Positions 45,558 to 55,806 of a stretch of 64,000 nt of DNA are shown in pieces. This DNA is from Mangifera indica (taxonomy: Eukaryota > Streptophyta > Magnoliopsida > Sapindales > Anacardiaceae). Positions within the stretch are counted from its first letter, which is position 1. Each line of letters starts with the position of its first letter. The stretch lies in the NCBI RefSeq assembly GCF_011075055.1, contig NC_058143.1:17620930-17684929 (forward strand). Direction: 5' to 3'. The notes below the pieces were generated by a model. It was given only the letters and a program-made list of their open reading frames with translations, was not told the origin of the DNA and did not search any database. Both the position numbers and the translations under genes were made by a program.

Positions 45558-47685
45558 ACTCTTGTTTGTTATTTATCTTAGTAGTGGAATTGATGGGTTG
45601 TTTTTGTTTTCCCTTTCTATCTTCTTCAACCTTTGATCTTAATCTGGTTTGCCTATGTGATGCAGACTGTGTACACTTTTCCATTTCGTTTCTTACTTCT
45701 TATTGATAGAGTTCTGACTGTAAAAATTGGAAATGATGAAGTTACATTTCTGTTAAGTCTTTCTTCAGCTTGTCTTCAATTGTTTTTTATGTAGATTCTG
45801 AGGCTGATTTTGCCACAGATCCCAGGTAAAACTCAGCTGATCAAGTAAATTTCCCTTGATTGTGATTCAAATCAAAACTGGTGGACCATGAAGAGTTAAT
45901 GTTTCATAAATTAGAGATTAGACTGAGATATGTTCATTATTTAATGCAACTGATAAAAGTACACCATGTTGCTTGTATGGGAAGAAAAGATGATGACAAA
46001 TTATGACCATTGAAATGATTCCTAACAAAGGTTTTGGAGAAAAGTTGGGGGTGATGATGTTCTTTTTCCTCTTCAAGCTAACGAAAATCTTTCTGTGCAG
46101 ACTTTTTTTTTTTCCCCTTAATTTCAATATTAAACAAAAGGCCAAAAGACTATTTCCCACCTAAGTTTTGATGAGTTTTCAAAGTTACATTTATAGAGTT
46201 TAAAAAACTCAAAGTTTCATTTATGGGTTAACTAGAATTAAAATTTTTTGTTAAAAATAGGAGTAAAATTATCATTTTACTATCAATATTAAAAAAATAT
46301 AAAATTCATTATATTTTTTCTCTAAGTTTTAAAAACTAATATTTCACTTTTATCTAAAGTTTTTTAACTTTGAAAAGTCACATTTCCCCCATCCCCTCTA
46401 ACCTTAGGTTTTTTTCTTCTCTCTAATGTCTATAACCTCTCCTCTCTACCCTAAATCGGTGGATAGTGCATGAAAAACGATTTGAGACAAATCTCTTTAT
46501 CTCGTCGTCAAAGAGAAGAGATTTAGATTTTCTCTTCAATGACGAGACAAAGAGATTTAGATCTCTTCGTCGCCGGATCTCTTTGTCTTCGACGAAGAGA
46601 TCTATTATAGATCACTTTCTACGTATTAACTATCAATTTAGGGTAGAGAAAAAAATTGTTAGTGTTAAAATGTTGGTTAAAGGGGTGAACAAAAAATTTA
46701 AGAGAGAAAATATAAGTTTCCAAAATTAAAAAATTTAAAAAAAGAGTGAAGTTGTTAATTTTTAAAATTTAAGGGAGAAAAATATTTATATATATTTTAA
46801 TATTATTAATAAAATAATAATTTTATTTTTATTTTTAACAAAAAATAATAATAATTAATTTATAGATGAAATTTTAAATTTTTTAAATTTCACAAAAATG
46901 ATTTTTAAAACGCGTTAAAATTGATGTGGAAAATAATGGTTTGGCCTAAACAAAATCTTAGCCTTTAATATATCCTATAAAATTATTAAATTCGTCTCAT
47001 CATGATTCAATGGGCGTGATCAACTACCAAATTGGAAAAACAAAGCAAATATCACATCCCCTTCTTACTTTTACATTGCTTTCGAGACCCTCATAAGTTT
47101 TGGAAAACCTTTTACCTCCCCAAGGATTTGCAAAATATGTCTCTTAGCTCAATTAACAAATAATGAAGGTTAACTCAAAGTTTGAAGTGTTCAACGTAAA
47201 ATTATGTGTTCTCCCAATTATCTTTGAAATCAAACCCATGCGTGACACAATTGTCTTTGATGCATAAGTTAATTTTTTTAGCTAAATTAATGACGTTGAT
47301 GTAATTATTAATTGAAAGAACTTTCAACATAGAACCCCTTGGCGAACTCAGCTCCAATCTAAGGGGGGTGAGTAGGTAAATTTGATTACTTATAGGGTCT
47401 CAGGGATAGAAATGTAAAGATGAGGGTAGCTTGTGACATTAGCCCGAAGAAGAAACGCATTGACGCTTCTTGATTTTTCTTAAGCCATGGCATATAAACA
47501 AAGTGGCAATGGCAAGAGTAGAAAAAGCAAGAGTCATGGCGTGTGTTTGTGATATGTTTAATAGTCTTCGATAGTCTTTCAGACTCTTTCTTGAAAAACC
47601 CAATTTTTTTTTTCAGCTAAACTCTTCACCTTTGACATCGAATCCAACAAACCAAATCTCTCTGTAAATCAGCTAAACAAAAGTT
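45558..47685. other. Intergenic with a Mutator-like insertion
   Basis: 45558-46130 is the 3' flank of the unknown-protein gene. A complete Mutator-like element occupies 46140-46946. From about 47000 to 47685 is upstream sequence of the LUL gene; an AT-rich leader with CTCTCTGTAAATC precedes the ATG. No other gene seen. Confidence 0.6.
46140..46946. mobile_element. Mutator-like element, 807 bp, perfect 9-bp target duplication
   Basis: TAAACAAAA stands at 46131-46139 and again at 46947-46955. The element begins GGCCAAAAGACTATTTCCCA and ends AAATAATGGTTTGGCC. Inverted arms of roughly 200-250 bp follow: GTTAAAAATAGGAGTAAAAT, CTAAGTTTTAAAAACTAAT at the left; their inverted partners lie at about 46720-46860. 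Nine-base duplications and long arms are the Mutator hallmark. The inside (about 46390-46650) is a GC-richer, partly palindromic segment and encodes no transposase, so it is non-autonomous. Confidence 0.85.
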
Positions 47686-50600
47686 ATGGGAATTTCATGG
47701 AGTAATAGAAGAAGAAATAACTATCATCACCACCACAGTCATTATTTACCACCACCGCCTCCACCGCTTCCGCCGCCACTACCACCTTTCCACGAACCCC
47801 CTTTGTATTCCACCCCAAACCCGCCTCCCCCTCCGCCCCCACCGCCTTATGCTCCACCCCACAATCCTTATCCTGCTCCCCCACCACCACCACCTCCACC
47901 ACCAGTTAATTCTTATTATTACAATCCGCACGGTGGCTACAATTCTTATAATTATGCCAATCACATGATGGGCAGGTTCAACTACCAGTTTCATTACCAG
48001 TCTCCTTATTACGCAAACCAGGCCCATGGATGGCCCACTGACAGTAACAGGCCTCAAGTGGGGCCACCACCGCCTTATGTTGATCATCAGAGTGCAAAGA
48101 AGGTGAGGAATGATGTGAATGTTCATAAGGATACGTTGACGATTGAAGTGGATGAGCAGAATCCGGATCATGTCTTGGTTTCGTTTGTATTTGATGCCAT
48201 GTTTGATGGGAGGTTAGTGATTTCTTTATTGATTAGTCTAATTCCTTTCAAATTTTTCCTTTTTGTTTTTTAATGTGTGATTTCGTTTAGTGGGTATGTT
48301 AAATTATTCCATGTATTGGACTGTTTATGAGTTGTGAATCTGTGATCTTTAATCTTAAAGAATTATTGTTTGGACCTGATTAAACTAATTTGTGTACACT
48401 GATAGTTTTGTATGTAGCTTATTGAATTGAGGTATCTTGATTTTTAGGATACATAAACTACAATAAGAAAGAGCACCAATGGAGGAGTAATCTAGTAATG
48501 ACATATAACTGGACAGCAGGGGTTGTGGCAAGATATATAACTAAGAAATTATCATATAATTGTTAGCATTATTCACATCAATGGAAATCGCTTTGTCCAC
48601 TGTACTGCAAGTGTAGCATTTGCAGTATTCTTTTTTATGGTTGGAATTAATATTGTTGAAGTATGAGTCACACTTTAGTATCCCAGGCGGTGTATGTATT
48701 ATTAGTTAACCACAGAACAAATTGAGGCCTTTCTCCTTATACAGTCTTCTATTGTGATAATGTTGCTGAAAATGGGAGTGATGACGGCAGTGTTGTAAGC
48801 GAATATTGACCAGTGTCACAAAATTAATTTTTTCTCCAAATCAGTGAGCAATTTTGGTAATTTGCTATCACTAAGTAATGCATGAAGATCATATCCATGC
48901 ACTTGGAAAGGCTTAATTGAGGTGATTGAGTATCACCTGCACAATAAGGCCAGCCAGCTCAAGCCTTCATGTTACATCATGAGCATGGATTAAACTAGTT
49001 GCATTATACGTATAAATCAACTTGTTGAAACTTTAAGGAGGATGGTAAAGAAATATGAATTAGAATCGGAAATGAAGAGAGCTTCCTTGCAATAATATTT
49101 CACCTGTAAAGTGAAGTTTACAGATATAGATCATTTTATTTTCTACTTTCGGCACTTGGCAATAGGTATACGCTAGTTTGTGGCAATTTAGTCTTAGAAA
49201 GGGAGTTCTGAACATTAGTATGACAAGCCAGGCTTTAGAAATAGCTTCAAATTTCAGGATGCACTTTTCCATCTTCATTAATGGCTATCAAACCCACTTT
49301 ACGATTGCTTGCCTTTATCTAGTTGGTCATTCTGTGTGGCTAAGGGCAGGGGAAATTATTGCTACATGATTATCTACGCCTCTGTGGTTAAGTGTTAAGA
49401 ACATTGAAATTAAAGCTTAATCAATGCCTAACCCTTTTTTAATATTAGCAATGTGAACAAGGGTAATTTATGAATTATCCAATTAGGATTAGAATATCAA
49501 TTTGATTGTGATTAAGATAAGATTGGTGGATTAGCATTACCAAATTAAATTAAGGTTAGAAGAATTAGTGAAGGAGGCCACCTATTAAAACTAGGATGGT
49601 TTTGATGAAAAGATATTGATGGTGTTGGTGGGTAGTATCAATCTAGGAGCTTGGTTGCAAAAGGTGTAGTACCTTACACTAAACTATGTGGAGCACTTGA
49701 GTAGATAAATCCAATTTACTGTAATCTCAATATTACTCAATAAAATTTCATTCCCATTTTTTCACAATCTCAATTATTTGTATTTTCAATTTGGAGTCCT
49801 ATCAATTGGTATTAGAGCACACCAATCCCAAATGCACTTTGTGCATCTATGGCCAATGCAAGGGGTTTTCACTGGAGGAGGCTACCTGGGAAGTCAAGGC
49901 TGACTTTTTCCTGCTTTTGTCTTGAGAACAAGACAATTGTTAAGGGAGGAGGTATTATTAAGCCCTTGATTGTGGCAGCCTACCATAGAAGGCCGCAAAA
50001 AGTCAAGGTAATGAAGGTTTGCAGGAGGAAGATAAATAGGACTTAACAGATAAAACAAGCTTGTATTCAAATTAGGAGACGATAAAGATCAAGGGTAACC
50101 AAGGATTTATTCATTAGATTAACAGGTAAAGGCTAAATAAAGAGAGAGTTATCTTGAAGATAAGATTGCATATTTAATCTATGATTTAGAATCGGATAAG
50201 GGAATGGATTTACCTATTTAAACAAGCCATTTTTGGTAGGGGAAGACATGATTAATTTTCCACATTGTTGATAGAGTAGCTCTGTTATGGTAGGTGGAAC
50301 ATCTTCATTCCAATTTAGGCATAACATCTAGCTTAGTTTATTTTATATTATAATCACCAACTTGAGTTAGGCAGTACAGCACTAGAATGATTTTTCTACA
50401 GCAACATCTGTATTCACTGCACTGGCTGTTACAACAACCTCTGATTTGGTCGCACCGGTGCAAAATTCGTCTCCTGCCCACTCAGCAGGTTTTGCCCAAA
50501 CTGTTGGCCACAGTCAAGCAACACACGCTTTGTTACAACAACTCTCCTATTTTGCCACATATGGAGATGTAAGCCACACCCAACCACAACAAACTCACAC

Positions 50601-53600
50601 TTTACAGCCACACAATCACCTTATATCACCATGCCCTCACACCAAACTCAACCTTTTCCACCCAACCACACCATCCACTTGTACTGCCCACCCTGCACCA
50701 CAAACTCACCCAGCCAGACCTTTTGTACCAACTTACACCCAATATGTATGAAATGAGATACAGTTTGAACTACATTTATCACCCATGTATGGGATAACAA
50801 CCATGATCTCATAGTTTTATCACTCGACCTTTAGAGCTTTTTTGACACTTTTGTAGAAGCTTTAACCTATAAATCTCTCCAACAACCTACCCAACAACGT
50901 TAACTCTCTTCTGCAGCCTTTCTGATAACTTTAAAACTTGTTGACAACCTCTTCAGCGACCTTAGAACTCATGGTCAACCTCTCAACGACCTTAGAACTT
51001 GCTGGTGATCTCTCTAACAACCTCAAACTTTATTGGAGACCTCATAAATTGCCAATAACCCTTATATTTGGCTAAAAAATTGCCCAAAACCTGTCGGAAA
51101 GCCTAAGACTTCCAAAAATTGTTGTTAGCCCTCAAATACAATCAAAGATAGCCTGAGTGATAGTAAAGCACACTTTTTTTCGTATAAACTGATCTCTTAT
51201 TTAGTTGTCAGAGACGTATAGGCGTGATAACCAATTGTTGGTCTCATCTAAGACTGCTGATGAAGCTGCCAATCAATTTTTTTATTTGTAGTGTACTAAC
51301 AAATTATTTTAAATTTAATGGAAATGGGATTTTTTGATCGCCTTAGGTAAAACAGCTACGTCTTCGCTTAGCCTTTGTCACCTAGGCAATAGGAACTCTC
51401 ATTGCCTATTGGCTCTTTTCGCCTTTAACAACTATGGATAAAAGTTCAGAAAATTACCTTTAGTTGAGTTCATATTTTCTTTTCATACATGACAGAAATG
51501 CATTTCAAACTGTTTCTCAAAAATGTTTTGTGATAAATTCTTGATTTTGATAAAATATGATATGATGCTGCTCAAAATGTGCGAAACATCAAGGTGAAAA
51601 TCAGATAGCTCATTGTACTAGTGCTTTCATTGTAGTTTTTACCATTGCTATCTGTTAAGGCTTTCAAAGTGACTGAAATGAGCTTTTGACACCATTGTAA
51701 TGCATCAGGATGGATAAGAAATCTGTCAGTCTCAATCAAACTTGTCACTTTGAACCATTTATGATTGTGAATAATTTTTTAAAAAAGTTGAGAAAATGGT
51801 CTATTCTCCTTATTTGGAAGTATAGATGTGTCCACTAGACACAGAACTCCATTCTCCTTTATTTCTCTGCACTCTTCGGAATGTTTTCTGTTAGGTACCT
51901 GCACTCAACAATCCAGCAGCTCCACAGTCCTTACCCAATGCAATCCACGTATAATAGTTCCTGCGCTTGTCAGTCCTCAACCAAGGCAAAAATATACAGA
52001 TGATAGCAAAAAGGAAATGAAGAAATAATGGAATTGGTATTGATTAAGAAATGTTCTCAATGAAACAGTAAACTAGACATGAAATTAAACTGAAAGCTGC
52101 TACACACTCCCCCAAGCCTGGTATTTGAGAGACCAGGTTCTCTCCACAAAGGATTACCACAATATTTTTCTGCTGCCCCTTTTTTTCTTCTTTCTCCCCT
52201 TTTTATGCTGACTTCCTAACTAATTTCCTAAGCTTTCATTCTATTAGGACTCATGTTTACATCTCCCGCGAGATAAAGCAAAAAATGGAAGGCACTCAAG
52301 GCCAGAGAGGGGACAATACAAGTGGCTTTTATTCTTCCCATAACCGTAACACCTCTCATAGCTTGCCACATTTCATTTCACTTCTTTGTGGTCCAGCCTT
52401 TCTTCCCTTGAGTCTGCCATTTGTCATCTCCATTTTTTGTGCCACTTGTATTCTCCCCTCTCTTGCCTTGAGTGCCTTGCATTTGTTATTTCATCTTGCA
52501 GGATATGTAAACATGAGTCCTAACACATTTTCGGCCCTCCATGTGGCCTCCCTCCATCATGTGGAATTCTTTCAAGATCTCCCTTAGGTCCACCTTTCTT
52601 TTCCTGGACAATTCCTCTAGTTGCAGCTTCACATCTCTTAATGTTCACCTTAAAGGCAGGGGTCCTAACATTTTCTTTTGTGCCTAAAAGGAACTATATC
52701 TTCATCTGTGACAGATTCCTGAGTCTTTATAAGAATGTAAGATATCCATGCTGTTTTATCAGCTCCACAAACAGAAAAAGGGAAATTTGCTCTCTAAGAA
52801 TTTAGTTTATATTAATTTATGCTTTATAACTATTGCCTATCTTATCATTTCTACTATTGGTTGCATATTCTCCTTGGTCACATGGTGCTCCGCATTGTTA
52901 GAGTGTTATCTACCGCCTAAGGATATATAAACATGAGGAATTCGAAGGTGATTTCATGGTGATCTAAGTCCAAATTTTCCATCTACCTGTATAGAGAACT
53001 ACATGTGTGTGTGTGTGTGTGTGAATGTGTTTGCTTTTTTATCTCTGAGTGATTGGAGGGATATTGTTGGTGTCTTGTTGCATGACTAATTATGTTTGTT
53101 GTCCATCTGGACTATCCCTGTGGTATGCAGTAGTTTTCTCTCTCTCTCTCTGTTTTTTTTTATATTTAAGTTTTCTCATATTTTTTTTATGCTTGCTTAT
53201 AATTAGTGCCTGAAAAAAATTGAAAGTTTATGAACACTCTGTTACACTATCTCCTGGCATTTAGAATATCAAAGACTGATTACTGGCGGTAACTGACAGT
53301 TGTATTTAATTATACTTTTTAGTCCCTTTAAATGTTTGGATTAGTAATACGCTGAAGTCAAAACGTAAGATAATCGACCGGTGTATGATATCAAATCAGG
53401 AATAAGAAAAGAATTTACAGTAGTACTCCTGAAATTTGCTGAAGTGTTGATGTTTCAGTGACTTGGATGTATTATCCTACTGTAGCATTGGGGGAAAGCA
53501 TAGAGTCTAATCTAACAGTTGAATGATAATATGGTTTTCAGAAGTAGACTAATACATCGACTCTCTTAACATCATGTGATATTTGTTACTTATGGTTAAA

Positions 53601-55154
53601 CTGGTGTCAGCATCACCTCCTCCAAGTGATAGATAGTCAAGGTCTTCAACAATCTAAACAAAAAGGCCATAATATGTTCAGAATTCAGAGAAGTTTGATT
53701 GTACAGCAGGCTTGTAGTTGGTCACAGGATCTTCACTTATCTTTAGAAGATGAATGCTATAGATATCTCTGAATGTGTTTGTGTGTAATCTTAGGATTCC
53801 ATTGGTTACATAATGGAAACAAGTTTTAGATGAAAAGCTGCAGTTGGCTCGATCAATAATCTATATGTTTGAATTGCTGTTCTATAGTTTAAGAGAAAAA
53901 GCCTTCTTTTTTTAATTTTAAAAAAAAATCAATAGGTACATCATGAAATTTTTTATATAACGTCTTGCCTGTTTTCTTTCCTATTGACAGCATCACTATA
54001 CTGTACTTTGCCAAGGAAGAGGCAAATTGTCGATTTGTTCCACTGTTTCCTGAAGCCTATGTGCCAGTGAGAGTTCCCTTTAAGAAAGGACCGGGCCAGA
54101 AATTTTGTCAGCCTTCAGGGACAGGCATTGACCTAGGCTTCTTTGAATTAGATGATCTCTCCAAACCATCACCAGGAGAAGATGTATTTCCTCTTGTAAT
54201 ATCTGCTGAAACAAATGTGCCATCAACTTCCACTGATGACCGTTTTGATGATCCTGAGCCAAATACATCTGCTCATATGCAGATAACTCAAGCTGTTCTA
54301 GAAAAGAGTAATGATGCTTCATTCCAAGCAAAAGTAATAAGGCAGATATTGTGGGTTGATGGAGTTCGCTATGAGTTACGTGAGATATATGGAATAGGAA
54401 GCTCAGCGGCAGAAGGTTTTGATGACAGTGACCCAGGGAAGGAATGTGTGATTTGCATGACTGACCCTAAGGATACTGCTGTGCTACCTTGCAGACACAT
54501 GGTGAGAGTCCACTTGACTACTCTATATTCAGTATCTTTCATGCTAATTCTTTTGCACGTTATTAATTAGGGAGATTAAGCAATCATTGTTAGTCACCAG
54601 AGATATTCTAGATGTAAGAACTAATACAAGGATTGGAATTCAGGTTTATTTAGGTGTGCCCTGTAATTATTTCTGAGCTGTGTTATTGTTTTTCTGTTTT
54701 CTTTTAATTGCAAAGTAGCTGGAGATCTAGGTTTTAAAATTCGAGGTCTGGAAATTGTGTATATAAGCATGCATGTGTGGTGGCTGTATACTAAATCTTT
54801 GACAGTGAGTATCTTATCTACTTCAATAGGGAGCTATTAAGCATGGTGATTAGTTGCTATATTAATGTACAAGTTTTCAAATTTTTCACCTCTTGCTAAT
54901 TGAGTCTTTTGTGGAAATACATGCCTCTGCATATAACAATTTCAAGCTAAAGTAAGGTGTTCTCCTATCTTTAACTTGTATGTGATTCTTTAAAACCAAG
55001 TATTTTAAACTCAAATAGTTGATATTGTATCTTCCAGTGTATGTGTGGCGAGTGTGCAAAGGCATTGCGGCTTCAGTCAAATAAGTGCCCCATTTGCCGG
55101 CAGCCCATTCAGGAACTTATAGAGATCAAGTTAAGTAGTGGTGGTGATCAATGA
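47686..55154 (+). CDS. LOG2/LUL-type RING E3 ubiquitin ligase
   Basis: Probable E3 ubiquitin ligase of the LOG2 (Loss of GDU2)/LUL family; LOG2 ubiquitinates the amino-acid-export regulator GDU1 and is membrane-bound through N-myristoylation. Exons: 47686-48212, 53991-54501 and 55038-55154, in phase, giving 384 residues against about 388 for LOG2. Met-Gly-Ile-Ser-Trp-Ser at the start fits the myristoylation signal. Residues about 20-75 are almost pure Pro with Tyr/His, then a Tyr/Asn-rich stretch, then the conserved DAR2 region (about 150-310: VSFVFDAMFDGRSITILYFAKEE onward). The C3HC4 RING has Cys328, Cys331, Cys343, His345, Cys349, Cys352, Cys363 and Cys366; exon 3 starts inside it. By order and length I favour the LUL3 (AT5G19080)/LUL4 branch. 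Intron 1 is 5778 nt and full of repeats. Confidence 0.94.
49803..49952 (+). mobile_element. Remnant of an LTR retroelement: primer site and polypurine tract 130 bp apart
   Basis: TTGGTATTAGAGCAC (about 49805-49819) closely matches the initiator-Met tRNA primer site TGGTATCAGAGC, just after an LTR-like AT-rich end. CTTGAGAACAAG (49921-49932) and the purine tract AAGGGAGGAGG (49942-49952) are typical of the 3' end before the second LTR. With so little between them it is a heavily deleted or TRIM-like element. I could not show that the flanks are matching LTRs. Confidence 0.5.
50930..51050. repeat. Degenerate tandem repeat, about 31-bp unit
   Basis: The unit resembles CTTAGAACTTGTTGGCAACC plus TCTCAACGAC. 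Copies begin near 50929, 50961, 50991 and 51022, with weaker ones on both sides. It lies within the LUL intron. Confidence 0.55.
52244..52523. repeat. Hairpin: two 80-bp inverted arms with a 115-bp loop
   Basis: TTAGGACTCATGTTTAC at 52244-52260 is perfectly complementary to 52507-52523. The pairing continues inward through 52325 and 52441, including GGCACTCAAGG, AGAGAGGGGA and AATACAAGTGGC, at well over 80 percent identity with small gaps. The loop is 52326-52440, and its right part (CTTGAGTCTGCCATTTGTCAT) is itself a diverged copy of the right arm. The hairpin lies in the LUL pre-mRNA intron. Confidence 0.85.
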
Positions 55155-55779
55155 CAGATATTTATATCATGTTTGATTGAACGGTATGAGGATTAATTCT
55201 TTATTTTTGTAATCTGTCTTTCCCAGTCTTTATGCATATATTATTTTGTATATCTCAATCATATATAACTGTTCTTTTTCTAACTTCTATGTGACATCCA
55301 TGTCAAATCTAATGTTGCAAGGATGAGATATAACAGTTAAGTGTGTTTGTGCATGAGAATGTATGACTGAAACTATAGTTGTCAAATCTTCAATATTCAC
55401 CCAATCAGTGTGAATCTTTAACCATCTTCAGTATCTTTGGCTGTATGCATTTATTCATTTCTTTTAGAGAAAGTAAGGTTTTGATCTACAGTGGTACTAA
55501 TTATATAAAGTTTGGGGTTTAGGGGAAACCCTCTTTTTGTATTTAAAAAAATAGATAAATAAATACCGGTGAGGTGGAGGAATAATCTTTTCCCTCCTTT
55601 CACCGAATTTTTTAAGTTTTCAAAGAATAACTTGTCAAATATTCAATGAAATTATTTTGATATCTTTTCTTTCTTTTGTACTCCTGGCCTTTTAGGATAA
55701 GTTGTTAAACCTGACTTTCCTTGGTTGAATTTTCAAATTATGTATGATAAATTCATGTGATTAGTTGTTGAAAAAACAG

Positions 55780-55806
55780 AAGAGAGAGAGAGAGAGAGAG
55801 AGAGAG
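55780..55806. repeat. (GA)n microsatellite
   Basis: About thirteen GA units in the 3' flank of the LUL gene. Confidence 0.9.

Larger units (their letters stand above)
48213..53990 (+). other. 5.8-kb intron 1 of the LUL gene with retroelement debris
   Basis: Donor AG/GTTAGTGA and acceptor TTGACAG/CATCACT keep the frame between exons 1 and 2. Contents: an LTR-retroelement remnant with primer and polypurine sites (about 49440-50340), a C/A-rich tract (50387-50750), a roughly 31-bp degenerate tandem repeat (50930-51050), a 280-bp hairpin (52244-52523), (GT)n and (CT)n runs near 53003 and 53137. No independent intact gene was seen inside. Confidence 0.75.

Noticed and set aside
47779..48171. 130-codon minus-strand frame over LUL exon 1
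   Set aside because: Reverse complement of the Pro-rich coding repeat (Trp/Arg/Gly runs); no gene-like pattern.
51250..51290. TGAAGCTGCCA resembling the start of miR167
   Set aside because: Only the first 11 bases agree, and no complementary arm is nearby.
52285..52587. 100-codon frame across the hairpin in the LUL intron
   Set aside because: It covers both arms and the loop, so the peptide is a by-product of the inverted repeat; it is inside an intron.
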